Of a DNA stretch of 64,000 nt, positions 32,891 to 41,169 are shown one piece after another. This DNA is from Flavobacterium stagni. GTDB lineage: Bacteria > Bacteroidota > Bacteroidia > Flavobacteriales > Flavobacteriaceae. Every line of letters begins with the position of its first letter. Positions within the stretch are counted from its first letter, which is position 1. The stretch lies in the NCBI RefSeq assembly GCF_004122105.1, contig NZ_SBKN01000008.1, positions 62,001 through 126,000 of the forward strand, given 5' to 3'. A program made the position numbers and the translations under genes. Under the pieces are notes generated by a model. That model worked only from the letters and a program-made list of their open reading frames with translations. It was not told where the DNA came from and did not search any database.

Positions 32891-33274
32891 TTACTTTAAA
32901 ATGGAATCAAAATCAGGTTTAAAATAATTGGGGCCTTTCATTACCTTTCCGTCTTCGCGGTAAATAGGTTTTCCATCTTCACCCAATTTACTCATGTTGC
33001 TGCGTTGAATTTCGTCAAAAACCGCTTCAATCTTGTGTTGCAATCCGTGTTCGAGAATGGTGCCACATAAAATATAAAGCATATCCCCTAAAGCATCGGC
33101 GATTTCGATCAAATCATTATTTTGAACAGCTTCTAAATACTCTTCATTTTCTTCTTTCATCAAATTAAACCGAAGTAAATTGGTTTGCGCCCCTAAGTCG
33201 GCTTTTGGAGACTCACTCACCCCTAGTCCAAATGCAGTATGAAATTCTTTAACTGCGTTTAATTGTTTTTGCAT
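32891..33274 (-). CDS. MazG-like nucleotide pyrophosphohydrolase, 127 aa
   Basis: The all-alpha NTP-PPase pattern is present: KEENEEYLEA (about 41-50, EExxE) and EIADALGDMLYI (about 57-68, ExxD), with a preceding NLLRFNLM helix. The tail (DGKPIYREDGKVMKGPNYFKP) matches a MazG/Cof-like phosphohydrolase subgroup often annotated as phosphoribosyl-ATP pyrophosphohydrolase-like. It likely hydrolyses a nucleoside triphosphate or related nucleotide; the exact substrate is unknown. It heads the operon with the 66-aa gene and the lipoprotein. Confidence 0.85.
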   Translation of the reverse strand: MQKQLNAVKEFHTAFGLGVSESPKADLGAQTNLLRFNLMKEENEEYLEAVQNNDLIEIADALGDMLYILCGTILEHGLQHKIEAVFDEIQRSNMSKLGEDGKPIYREDGKVMKGPNYFKPDFDSILK

Positions 33275-33320
33275 ACCTTTAAATTTGTACTCGAAAATAC
33301 AAAGAATCGTGATGTTTCGC

Positions 33321-33328
33321 TACCTTTG
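33321..33328 (+). promoter_or_regulatory. Promoter -7 box for the 62-aa gene
   Basis: TACCTTTG matches TAnnTTTG, 20 bases before the ATG at 33349. It supports a real transcript covering the small gene and possibly the SRPBCC gene. Confidence 0.55.
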
Positions 33329-33348
33329 TTAAAAACTATTGAAAACCC

Positions 33349-33537
33349 ATGTTTACTAAAGGTCAACTTATTTTTGCGGTCATTTTCATTATAGCATTTG
33401 TAACGGCAATGGTAATTGCTTACCGAAAAGATAAAGCATTACATCAATTATTTTACAAAGGAAATTATAAAATTTTATTAGCGTTTTTTGCTTTTGTCTT
33501 GTTTCTTTTTGTCATAAAATTTGTGACGAAACATTGA
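33349..33537 (+). CDS. Small membrane protein, 62 aa
   Basis: Two hydrophobic segments (about 6-24 and 40-57) flank a charged loop YRKDKALHQLFYKGNYK. The promoter box upstream and the ATG support it as a gene; the family is unknown to me, though two-helix proteins of this size are frequent in Flavobacteria. It lies 45 bases before the SRPBCC/GyrI gene. Confidence 0.65.
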   Translation: MFTKGQLIFAVIFIIAFVTAMVIAYRKDKALHQLFYKGNYKILLAFFAFVLFLFVIKFVTKH

Positions 33538-33582
33538 TAATCGTTCGGTTATTTTCTTACTTTTACAGCGAATGCTCCTAAA

Positions 33583-34671
33583 ATGAAGATTTTACAATAC
33601 CTTTTACTCCTTTTGGTGCTTTTTGCTTTTGGTACGGCTGTATTTGTTGCTACCCAAAAACCGACCTATTCTGTAACCCGTAGTATCTTCATTAAAAATC
33701 CGAGACAAGTTGTTTTTGATTATGTGGATAACATCCGTAATTGGGAAACCTTTGCCTCATGGATTCTTGACGACTCAGGGGTCAACTACACTTACCCCGG
33801 AAACGCCGCAGGTAAAGGAGCAACTGCAAAATGGTCAGGCAATCGCGAAGGAACACTTTTAACCAAAAACGCGGTTGATCAAAAATACCTCTTCAATGAA
33901 ATGAATGAAGACGGTCGAATTACCACTTTTCAATGGCAGTTTAAAGACTCGGCAGGAGGAACAAAAATCACCTATACAATCAAAGGTAAGTTGGATTTCA
34001 ATTCCAAAGCCAAAGCTTTTTTCAAAGGTGGCGTTCAATCGACAATGGGAAATGTATATGACCGCACTTTACTCAATTTAAAAAACGCCATTCAAAAAGA
34101 AATTAATACTTATTCAATTAAAGTGGATAAAGCGGTGGATCGACCACGAATTATGTGCTTAAAGCAATATGCACGTTGTTCTGATAATGATGTTACTCGC
34201 ACGATCAAGACCTTGCTTCCGCGCATGCAGTATTTTTTTGATAAAAATAAAATCACACGTAACGGCAAACCTTTTATTGTATACCACCAATACGATCGAG
34301 CCACCCATCAAGTCGCACTTTCGGTTTGTATGCCGGTTCGGGACAGCATTCGTATCGAAGAAGGAAGTGACATTACTTTTATGGTTTATCCTCCGTTTAA
34401 AGCGTTGAAAACAACACTCAAAGGAGATTATTCCCACAGCCAACAGGCTTGGAAGAAAGGATTGCATTTTATCAATCAAAAAAAATGGTTGCGCCTCACG
34501 CATTTAAACATTACTGAAGTCTACCAAAAAAGCATGGAAGATACACCGCATCCGTCGGAATGGGTGACGGAAATTTATATTCCGGTGCAACCCACCAATG
34601 CACGAGTAGCAGCACCTATTATTTCGGATACGAGTCGAACCCAAGTACCTAAACCTCCGGTAGTAGAATAA
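33583..34671 (+). CDS. Membrane-anchored SRPBCC (polyketide cyclase-like) and GyrI-like fusion, 362 aa
   Basis: One N-terminal helix (about 4-22) may anchor the protein. Residues about 30-165 form a START/SRPBCC ligand-binding fold (RSIFIKNPRQVVFDYVDNIRNWETF), and 185-335 a GyrI-like/AraC effector-binding fold (RIMCLKQYARCS ... YVYHQYDRA ... EIYIPVQ). Such fusions in Bacteroidota are often labelled transcriptional regulators although there is no DNA-binding domain. A Pro/Thr-rich tail ends the chain. It lies 52 bases upstream of the ECF sigma gene, but a terminator-like hairpin lies between them. A small-molecule binding role is the safe inference. Confidence 0.8.
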   Translation: MKILQYLLLLLVLFAFGTAVFVATQKPTYSVTRSIFIKNPRQVVFDYVDNIRNWETFASWILDDSGVNYTYPGNAAGKGATAKWSGNREGTLLTKNAVDQKYLFNEMNEDGRITTFQWQFKDSAGGTKITYTIKGKLDFNSKAKAFFKGGVQSTMGNVYDRTLLNLKNAIQKEINTYSIKVDKAVDRPRIMCLKQYARCSDNDVTRTIKTLLPRMQYFFDKNKITRNGKPFIVYHQYDRATHQVALSVCMPVRDSIRIEEGSDITFMVYPPFKALKTTLKGDYSHSQQAWKKGLHFINQKKWLRLTHLNITEVYQKSMEDTPHPSEWVTEIYIPVQPTNARVAAPIISDTSRTQVPKPPVVE

Positions 34672-34697
34672 AAACGATTAAACCTTTTTCGTTTTTT
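34671..34697 (+). terminator. Probable intrinsic terminator after the SRPBCC/GyrI gene
   Basis: AAAACGA/TCGTTTT with an 11-base loop is followed by T residues. The stem begins in the stop codon region, so some read-through into the sigma gene is possible. Confidence 0.55.
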
Positions 34698-34723
34698 CCC
34701 ATCTTATATACAAATACGGCATT

Positions 34724-35266
34724 TTGAAAGATGAAAAAGCATTCATACGGGAATTGCTAGATCCAAAAACGCAACAACAAGCGTTTGGGGTGCTTTTGCA
34801 TACGTATCAAAAACCGCTGTACCATCACATTCGAAATATTGTTTTAAATCATGATGATGCGGATGATGTATTGCAAAATACCTTTGTCAAGGTTTTTCAA
34901 TATTTGAAAGATTTCAAAGGAGAAAGCAAACTTTTTTCTTGGATGTACCGCATTGCTACCAATGAAGCGATTACGCATCTGAATCAAAAAGCAAAACGAC
35001 AAGGTTTTACATCTGCAGAATTTCAGGAAAAAGCAATTCAACAATTGGAAAGTGATGTGTATTTTGAGGGGGATGCTTTTCAAATTCAATTGCAAAAAGC
35101 GATTGCTACGCTACCCGAAAAGCAACAATTGGTATTTAAAATGAAATACTTTCAAGAGTTGAAGTACGAAGAAATATCGGAAATACTCGGCACTTCGGTG
35201 GGCGCATTGAAAGCATCTTATCACCATGCTGTAAAAAAAATTGAAGATTATATTAATACCCATTAA
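34724..35266 (+). CDS. ECF-type RNA polymerase sigma factor, 180 aa
   Basis: Sigma region 2 (about 28-90) contains NIVLNHDDADDVLQNTFVKV and FSWMYRIATNEA; region 4 (about 120-178) contains LPEKQQLVFKMKYFQELKY and EEISEILGTSVGALKASYHHA. Length and lack of regions 1 and 3 identify an ECF factor. There is no nearby in-frame ATG, so the start must be the TTG at 34724 or an even rarer codon upstream. The next two genes look like its membrane anti-sigma factor and an LTxxQ/Spy-like exported protein, a common Bacteroidota trio. Confidence 0.92.
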   Translation: MKDEKAFIRELLDPKTQQQAFGVLLHTYQKPLYHHIRNIVLNHDDADDVLQNTFVKVFQYLKDFKGESKLFSWMYRIATNEAITHLNQKAKRQGFTSAEFQEKAIQQLESDVYFEGDAFQIQLQKAIATLPEKQQLVFKMKYFQELKYEEISEILGTSVGALKASYHHAVKKIEDYINTH

Positions 35267-35296
35267 ACCTTATAAAAAGGATAAAGTCAAAGTAGT

Positions 35297-35707
35297 ATGA
35301 AACCATTTCAAATAGACGAGCAAAACAAAATCAAATCGGGGTTTACTGTCCCAGAGGGCTTTTTTGATGCCAATGCTCAGAACCTATTGAATCTAATAGA
35401 TGACACACCCGTTCCTATTTCTTTATGGGATCGGTATAAAAAACCCCTGATGTCGATTGCTGCCATTCTTGTAATAGGATTGGGAATTGGATTTTATTGG
35501 AAAATACAAGTACAAAATGATGAAGAAGCGCATTGGGCAGCCGTGGAATCCTATGTGGCAGAACATACGGATTTAATGGATGAGGCCTACATCGATTACC
35601 TCAATACAACGGCTTTGGATAGTTTACATCAAAACACTACAGAAGCAAAAATATTAGAAGAAGTTTTAATTGAAAATGGTGATTTAGAACAATACATTAC
35701 CGAATAA
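35297..35707 (+). CDS. Probable membrane anti-sigma factor, 136 aa
   Basis: A cytoplasmic N-terminus (about 1-45; NKIKSGFTVPEGFFDANAQNLL) is followed by one membrane helix (about 49-68, MSIAAILVIGLGIGFYW) and a periplasmic acidic part. No zinc (ZAS) motif is visible, so classification rests on position directly after the ECF sigma gene (30 bases) and on the topology. Similar small proteins follow ECF factors in Flavobacteria. Confidence 0.7.
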   Translation: MKPFQIDEQNKIKSGFTVPEGFFDANAQNLLNLIDDTPVPISLWDRYKKPLMSIAAILVIGLGIGFYWKIQVQNDEEAHWAAVESYVAEHTDLMDEAYIDYLNTTALDSLHQNTTEAKILEEVLIENGDLEQYITE

Positions 35708-35721
35708 ATTTGAGAATACTT

Positions 35722-36210
35722 ATGAAAACAAACACAAACAAAACGATTTACACGACTTTACTATTATTGTTCTTCGCTATATTTCAAGTGCAAGCTCAAC
35801 CCGGTGCACGTTTAAAGGAACGTATCAAAGAGAAAAAAGAACAAGTGAAATCGCAAAAGGTAGCCTTTATTACGCAAGAACTCAATTTGACACCAGATGA
35901 AGCCGCAAAATTTTGGCCCATCTACAATGCTTTTGAAGAAAAGCAAGCTGAAATTCGAAAACAAAAAGTAAAATCCTACATGGATCGTCAAGACGATGAT
36001 CAATTGGATAAAATGAGTGAAAAAGAAGCGCAAGCCGCATTAAATCAAATGGAAAGCACCGAAGACGAACTCTATAAATTGCGTAAAAAATTTGTTGCCG
36101 ATTTAAAAAATGTGCTCCCTGCGGTAAAAATTTTAAAGCTAAAACGTGCTGAAGAAGAATTTAACCGTAAATTGGTCGAACAATTGCGCGACCGTCGTGC
36201 AAGAAATTAA
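35722..36210 (+). CDS. Exported LTxxQ/Spy-like helical protein linked to ECF sigma, 162 aa
   Basis: The signal peptide (1 to about 27, LLLLFFAIFQVQAQ) is followed by an all-helical, highly charged mature part with the motif LNLTPDEAAKFWPIYNAFEE (about 54-73), the Bacteroidota equivalent of the Spy/CpxP LTxxQ repeat. Such genes after ECF operons are labelled sensor of ECF-type sigma factor in current annotation. In Spy/CpxP the related proteins are periplasmic chaperone-like stress sensors. The ATG at 35722 gives a clean signal; a start 12 bases upstream is less likely. A terminator follows. Confidence 0.85.
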   Translation: MKTNTNKTIYTTLLLLFFAIFQVQAQPGARLKERIKEKKEQVKSQKVAFITQELNLTPDEAAKFWPIYNAFEEKQAEIRKQKVKSYMDRQDDDQLDKMSEKEAQAALNQMESTEDELYKLRKKFVADLKNVLPAVKILKLKRAEEEFNRKLVEQLRDRRARN

Positions 36211-36255
36211 ACATGAGAGTGTGAAACCCGTAACGATTACTCGTTACAATATGAG

Positions 36256-36286
36256 AGCAGTTTGTCCTAGATAAACTGCTTTTTTC
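36256..36286 (+). terminator. Intrinsic terminator of the ECF sigma operon
   Basis: AGCAGTTT/AAACTGCT with a nine-base loop runs into six T residues. The T-tract overlaps the stop codon of the convergent gene at 36285. A separate perfect dyad GTAACGA-ttac-TCGTTAC lies just upstream at 36230-36247. Confidence 0.88.
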
Positions 36287-37328
36287 ATTTTCCTCTTACT
36301 AATGTAAACTTCATTATTTTATTTTTGCCCGCAGCAAAATAGGTACTCTTATCTAAAAATCGCAAGGTATAAAATGTAGCATCTGCATCCAGTTGTATCC
36401 AATGTGCGCCTTGATCGGCCGAATAGTATGTCCCACCAGCACCAGTAGTTACCAGTTCTTTCCCTTGACTTCCCGGAACAAATTGTATACAAGAAATATA
36501 GCCAGGCCCTTCAGCATACGTTATTTTTTTCCAAGTAATTCCTCCATCCAAGGTTAGTACAAGATTGCTGTCTTTAGAATTTTGCTGACTATAATCACCG
36601 CCAGCTGCCACTCCAATTTTAGAATTATAGAAAGCCGCACTGAAGGCTCCGGTCATTTCTCCACCTTGTTTTATAGGAATCTCGATACATTGCCAATGAT
36701 TTCCGTAATCAACGGATTTCCAAATTCGCGATTTCTTTCCTCCGGTAATTACCCAAATGGTATTTTTTTGGGTAATAATATTGGTATTACTTGCCGCAAA
36801 GGCTGCTTCACCTTCGGCAAGTAAGGGTGCATCGCTTTCGGGAATTCGGTGCCAATTTTTACCGCCATCTGAGGTTAAAAGCACAGCTAACGCTTTATCC
36901 GTTGGGTCACCAATAGCAATTCCGTGTTGGTTATCACTAAAAGCGATGGCATCGTAAAAAACTTTTTCATGGTACTCGTTGTAGACTTCGTGAAGATGAT
37001 GCAATTGATCCGTACCGGCAAACAATTGGGCAGGGTTACCAATCGAAAGAAAAAATACATCGTAATTATTATAGGCTAACGATCGAAATTCAACTTTTTT
37101 TGGGGTAGGCAAGTGTACTTGTTTGTGTACTTTGGTATCCAAAAATAGTGTTCCCGCTTTGGACTGACTTCCGGCATACCAAAGCTGCTTTTTGGATACT
37201 ACTAATGCCCGAATACTTATGGTGTCATTGAGTACAACTTCTTTTTGTACGGATTGCACCCTATTTTGGGTTGAACTACACGATTGAAATACGATAACCG
37301 TCAATATTGAAAAAATAATAGTTCGCAT
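36285..37328 (-). CDS. YCF48-like beta-propeller lipoprotein, 347 aa
   Basis: A lipoprotein signal (VIVFQSCSSTQ, Cys at about 17) precedes repeated blades with the BNR/YCF48 pattern: LTSDGGKNWHRI (about 150-161), WKSVDYGNHWQCI (about 205-217), LTLDGGITWKKI (about 260-271) and YYSADQGAHWIQL (about 304-316). These repeats form a propeller in photosystem II assembly factors and sialidase-like proteins. In Bacteroidota such lipoproteins are often mislabelled oxidoreductase; no catalytic motif is visible. It is a single gene on the minus strand. Confidence 0.85.
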   Translation of the reverse strand: MRTIIFSILTVIVFQSCSSTQNRVQSVQKEVVLNDTISIRALVVSKKQLWYAGSQSKAGTLFLDTKVHKQVHLPTPKKVEFRSLAYNNYDVFFLSIGNPAQLFAGTDQLHHLHEVYNEYHEKVFYDAIAFSDNQHGIAIGDPTDKALAVLLTSDGGKNWHRIPESDAPLLAEGEAAFAASNTNIITQKNTIWVITGGKKSRIWKSVDYGNHWQCIEIPIKQGGEMTGAFSAAFYNSKIGVAAGGDYSQQNSKDSNLVLTLDGGITWKKITYAEGPGYISCIQFVPGSQGKELVTTGAGGTYYSADQGAHWIQLDADATFYTLRFLDKSTYFAAGKNKIMKFTLVRGK

Positions 37329-37393
37329 AAACCCTTGTTTTTTCTACGAAAATAGGAAATTCAACACCAAAATTCACAAGCTATTGATTTTTT

Positions 37394-37408
37394 TGGCACA
37401 GTGTTTGG
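37394..37408 (+). promoter_or_regulatory. Sigma-54-like promoter upstream of the repeat protein
   Basis: TGGCAC, five bases, then TTGG fits the -24/-12 spacing of sigma-54 promoters but the last base of the -12 GC is a G. The ATG at 37442 lies 34 bases downstream. The 12-mer GTGTTTGGTTTT overlapping it (37401-37412) is also present after the site at 1264. Confidence 0.4.
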
Positions 37409-37441
37409 TTTTCCAAAATCAAATCATAAATAGATACGGTT

Positions 37442-38953
37442 ATGAAAGCGAATTTACTTTTTAGCATAATGATGAGCGGACTTTGCTCATTGGGTTGGTC
37501 CCAAGACCGAACTACGGTAAGTGCCACCAATTCGGAAATAAGTGACAATTTAGATTTACGAGCTGTGGCATCCATTTTTGGCGATTCTCGAGATTTAGAA
37601 GACTTTGAACGCCGATTAAATGACCCAAAGACTCCCATTTCAAATTTGGATTTAAACAATGATAATCAAGTGGATTATCTGCGTGTGGTAGAATCCATTG
37701 AAGGTAACCAACATATTATTGTCTTGCAAGCCGTGCTCGCCAGAGACCAATATCAAGATGTTGCTACCGTTGAAGTGGAAACTAATCCGAGAACAAAACA
37801 AGTTCAAGTTCAAGTAGTCGGTGATGTTTATATGTATGGTCCAAATTATATTTATGAGCCGGTTTATGTGAGTACACCTATTATCTATAACTATTTTTGG
37901 ACTCCCTATTACCGTCCTTATTGTTCGACATGGTACTGGGGATATTATCCAACCTATTATTATGCATGGAATCCCTATCCAATTTTTAGATACCGTCACC
38001 ACATCGGCTTATGCATCAATTTTAATTACTATTACAATTATGTGAATTATCGTCGTTGTCATGTAGCTTACAATCATTATTATGGTCGTCGATGCAATTA
38101 TTACGAACGTCAATATCCAAATCGCTCTTTTGCCTACCGTAACCATGGCATAGCCAATCGATATGAATTGGACCGCACTCGTCCAACAAGAAATGTTGCT
38201 TATCCGGATACGCGCGATGCCTTAGCAGGAACAAGAGATGTCAATAATCCTCGTGGAAATTCAAGTGTTCGTGGAAATGATAATGTACGTCCTACAAACG
38301 ACGGAAACGTACGTGGAAATTGGACAAATGCTGCATCGCCACGCCCTGTCCGTCAAGACTATACAAGTTCGTCAACAAACAGTCCACGACCCATTCGTCA
38401 AGACTATTCTGCAACTACAGAATCACCTCGTCCTATTCGTCAAGACTATACAAATTCAACAACAAACAGTCCGCGACCTATTCGTCAAGATTATTCAGTT
38501 ACAACAGAATCTCCGCGACCCATTCGTCAAGACTATACTAGTTCGACAACAAACAGTCCACGACCTATTCGCCAAGATTATTCAGTTACAACAGAATCTC
38601 CGCGACCTATTCGTCAAGACTATACAAATTCAACAACAAGTAGTCCGAGACCCATTCGTCAAGACTATTCAAGCTCAACAACAAGTAGTCCGAGACCTAT
38701 CCGTCAAAATTATTCTGTAACCCCAGAATCACCTAGACTTATTCGTCAAGACTATTCAAGTTCGACAACAAGTAGTCCGCGACCCTCAAGACAAGATTAT
38801 GTGGCACCAAGTCCGCGAGTTGAACCCACACAAAGTTATGGTGGTGGTCGACAAGATTATTCAGCTCCATCAGGAGGAGGTCGTTCTATGGGAAGTTCGC
38901 CCTCTAACACTGGAGGTGGTGGCGGTCGATCATCAGGTGGCGGTCGTCGTTAA
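37442..38953 (+). CDS. Exported Tyr-rich protein with SPRPIRQDY tandem repeats, 503 aa
   Basis: A signal peptide (about 1-20, IMMSGLCSLGWSQ) is followed by a globular part to about residue 135 containing DLNNDNQVDY (an EF-hand/dockerin-like DxNxDxxxD loop), then an extremely Tyr/Asn/Cys/His-rich stretch (about 136-235; YYRPYCSTWYWGYYPTYYY), and eleven tandem SPRPIRQDY units (about 299-453), alternating 15 and 14 residues. The C-terminus is Gly/Ser/Arg-rich. The composition suggests an exported structural or adhesive protein with possible tyrosine cross-linking; that is inference. A sigma-54-like site lies upstream and a terminator follows. Confidence 0.85.
   Translation: MKANLLFSIMMSGLCSLGWSQDRTTVSATNSEISDNLDLRAVASIFGDSRDLEDFERRLNDPKTPISNLDLNNDNQVDYLRVVESIEGNQHIIVLQAVLARDQYQDVATVEVETNPRTKQVQVQVVGDVYMYGPNYIYEPVYVSTPIIYNYFWTPYYRPYCSTWYWGYYPTYYYAWNPYPIFRYRHHIGLCINFNYYYNYVNYRRCHVAYNHYYGRRCNYYERQYPNRSFAYRNHGIANRYELDRTRPTRNVAYPDTRDALAGTRDVNNPRGNSSVRGNDNVRPTNDGNVRGNWTNAASPRPVRQDYTSSSTNSPRPIRQDYSATTESPRPIRQDYTNSTTNSPRPIRQDYSVTTESPRPIRQDYTSSTTNSPRPIRQDYSVTTESPRPIRQDYTNSTTSSPRPIRQDYSSSTTSSPRPIRQNYSVTPESPRLIRQDYSSSTTSSPRPSRQDYVAPSPRVEPTQSYGGGRQDYSAPSGGGRSMGSSPSNTGGGGGRSSGGGRR
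38336..38800 (+). repeat. Coding tandem repeat array (11 units)
   Basis: Eleven copies of a unit encoding SPRPIRQDY plus a five- or six-residue linker (TTE, STTN or STTS types) run in frame, alternating 45 and 42 bases, so the underlying period is about 87 bases. Copies differ by synonymous and few amino-acid changes. Another frame is open through the array only because of this periodicity. Confidence 0.95.
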
Positions 38954-38967
38954 AATAGCACAAAATA

Positions 38968-38994
38968 AGCATCGAATTATTTCGGTGCTTTTTT
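38968..38994 (+). terminator. Intrinsic terminator after the repeat protein gene
   Basis: AGCATCGAA pairs with TTCGGTGCT (one G-T pair) across a four-base loop, followed by T6. It is 15 bases after the stop codon. Confidence 0.85.
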
Positions 38995-39016
38995 ATTTTA
39001 GAATATTGAAAAGTAA

Positions 39017-39024
39017 TACCTTTG
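39017..39024 (+). promoter_or_regulatory. Promoter -7 box for kup
   Basis: TACCTTTG matches TAnnTTTG, 22 bases before the kup ATG at 39047. Confidence 0.6.
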
Positions 39025-39046
39025 TACACTTTTTTAATATTTTTTT

Positions 39047-41044
39047 ATGAGTTCGCATTCACATCAAAATCTCCATGGCAAACTTTCTGCTGCGGGATTA
39101 TTGGTAACCCTGGGGATAATCTATGGAGACATTGGTACTTCCCCATTGTATGTAATGAAAGCCATTATCGGCGACAGTCCGATATCACAAGATTTAATTT
39201 TAGGAGGTCTATCCTGTATTTTTTGGACCCTAACATTACAAACTACATTAAAGTACGTTATCCTGACCTTGGGAGCAGATAACCATGGTGAAGGCGGTAT
39301 TTTTGCCTTGTATGCTTTGGTGAAACGCACGAAAATTCAGTGGTTAATCGTTCCTGCTATTATTGGCGGTAGTGCCCTTTTAGCCGACGGTATTATTACT
39401 CCACCCGTATCGGTTTCTTCTGCGGTTGAAGGATTACGCAACTTTAATCCAGATATTCCTACTATTCCGATTGTTATCAGTATTTTATTTGTATTGTTTA
39501 CGATACAACAGTTTGGTTCCAAGTTGGTTGGGAAATTCTTTGCCCCAATGATGTTGATTTGGTTTACCATGTTGGGCGTTTTGGGTGTTATCCAAATGAC
39601 ACAAAATTTAAATGTATTTAAAGCTTTAAATCCCTATTATGCCTATCACCTTTTAACCAGCGATATTAGCGATCAGGGGTTTTTTATTCTAGGAGCTGTA
39701 TTTTTATGTACAACTGGGGCTGAAGCCTTGTATTCGGACATGGGACACTGTGGACGTAAAAACATTCGAGTGAGTTGGATGTTTGTCAAAACTACGTTGA
39801 TCTTAAATTACTTCGGACAAGGAGCCTATTTACTATCTCATGAAGGACTAACCTTGATGGATTTAGGAAGTTCGAACCCGAATCCGTTTTATTTAATTAT
39901 GGCTAAGTGGTTCCAACCTATCGGAATCGTAGTGGCAACATTAGCGGCTGTAATTGCATCACAAGCATTAATTAGCGGTTCGTTTACCTTAATTAATGAG
40001 GCGATGCGCTTGAATTTCTGGCCAAAAGTTCGCATCAAATTCCCCACCGATCAAAAAGGTCAGTTATACATTCCGTCCATCAACTGGTTACTATTTTTAG
40101 GTTGTGTTGGAATCGTGTTGTACTTCAAAGAATCCAGCAATATGGAACATGCGTATGGATTAGCCATTATTCTGTGCATGATTATGACCACCATTTTGTT
40201 AAACTATTATTTGATCATGAAAAGGGTGAAATGGTACTTCATTGCCCCATTAATCATCACTTATTTAGCCATCGAATTTAGTTTCTTAGCTGCTAACATT
40301 GTCAAATTCATGGACGGAGGTTTTGTTACGCTTTTCATCGCCTTACTTTTGATCGGGATCATGTCTACTTGGTATTTAGCGAAAAAGATTAGTAAAAACT
40401 ACACCAAAATTGTAAAAATTGACAATTATAAAAAGGTTTTGGCTGAATTGAGTTTGGACTTATCCATCCCAAAGTATGCGACTCATTTGGTGTACATGAC
40501 CAACTCCAACCGAACCGATGAAATTGAAGAAAAAGTGATGTACTCCATTCTTCAAAAACGTCCGAAACGTGCCGATATGTACTGGTTTATCCATGTGAAT
40601 GTATTGAACGAACCCTATCGTAAAGAATATAAAGTTACCGAGATTATTAAAGATGATTTGTACCGTATCGACTTCTATTTGGGCTTCCGTGAAGCGACAA
40701 AAATCAATTTGATGTTTAAGGAAGTAATTAAAGATATGGTTCATAATGGTGAAGTGGACATTACCAGCCGTTATGAATCCTTAAATAAAAACAATATTAT
40801 CGGAGATTTCAAATTTGTCTTATCTGAGAAATTTTTGTCTAATGACAGTGACATAACCTTCTTTGAAAACATCGTAATGAATTCATATTTCGTTTTGAAA
40901 AAATACTCCCTCTCTGAAGAAAAAGGGTTTGGTTTGGATTCGAGTTCGGTAAAAGTCGAACAGTTCCCAATGGTTTTGCATGCGCCCGAACGAATCGAGA
41001 TGCGCCGATTGGACCATCAAAATTGTGAATTAGAAAAAAATTAA
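39047..41044 (+). CDS. kup: KUP/HAK/KT family potassium transporter, 665 aa
   Basis: Kup imports potassium with protons across the inner membrane. About twelve membrane segments occupy the first 450 residues, starting with the family motif GIIYGDIGTSPLYV (about 23-36) and including ADNHGEGGIFALYAL (about 76-90). A soluble C-terminal domain of about 210 residues follows, as in the family (length 620-670). It stands alone between terminators. Regulation is not evident apart from its promoter box. Confidence 0.96.
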   Translation: MSSHSHQNLHGKLSAAGLLVTLGIIYGDIGTSPLYVMKAIIGDSPISQDLILGGLSCIFWTLTLQTTLKYVILTLGADNHGEGGIFALYALVKRTKIQWLIVPAIIGGSALLADGIITPPVSVSSAVEGLRNFNPDIPTIPIVISILFVLFTIQQFGSKLVGKFFAPMMLIWFTMLGVLGVIQMTQNLNVFKALNPYYAYHLLTSDISDQGFFILGAVFLCTTGAEALYSDMGHCGRKNIRVSWMFVKTTLILNYFGQGAYLLSHEGLTLMDLGSSNPNPFYLIMAKWFQPIGIVVATLAAVIASQALISGSFTLINEAMRLNFWPKVRIKFPTDQKGQLYIPSINWLLFLGCVGIVLYFKESSNMEHAYGLAIILCMIMTTILLNYYLIMKRVKWYFIAPLIITYLAIEFSFLAANIVKFMDGGFVTLFIALLLIGIMSTWYLAKKISKNYTKIVKIDNYKKVLAELSLDLSIPKYATHLVYMTNSNRTDEIEEKVMYSILQKRPKRADMYWFIHVNVLNEPYRKEYKVTEIIKDDLYRIDFYLGFREATKINLMFKEVIKDMVHNGEVDITSRYESLNKNNIIGDFKFVLSEKFLSNDSDITFFENIVMNSYFVLKKYSLSEEKGFGLDSSSVKVEQFPMVLHAPERIEMRRLDHQNCELEKN

Positions 41045-41051
41045 AATAAGG

Positions 41052-41081
41052 AAAAGCAGTTCGATTTGAACTGCTTTTTTT
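41052..41081 (+). terminator. Intrinsic terminator of kup
   Basis: AAAGCAGTTC/GAACTGCTTT with loop GATTT is followed by T residues, nine bases after the kup stop. Confidence 0.93.
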
Positions 41082-41142
41082 ATCCAATAAAATCGCTTCG
41101 AAGTATTTTAAAATTCCTGTTTATCAAAATGAAAAAATGCCC

Positions 41143-41150
41143 TACATTTG
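41143..41150 (+). promoter_or_regulatory. Promoter -7 box that fixes the start of the methyltransferase
   Basis: TACATTTG matches TAnnTTTG. It falls inside the upstream part of the longest ORF, so the correct ATG is at 41170 rather than 41137. Confidence 0.6.
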
Positions 41151-41169
41151 CAGGCTTACTTTTTTTACA

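Noticed and set aside
36230..36247. GTAACGA-ttac-TCGTTAC as a second terminator
   Set aside because: It is a perfect dyad but has no T-tract; the terminator directly after it (36256-36286) explains termination.
38238..38720. 160-aa ORF in a second frame through the repeat array
   Set aside because: It is open only because the 87-bp repeat has no stop in that frame; the protein is periodic and without a fold, while the main frame has a signal peptide and globular part.
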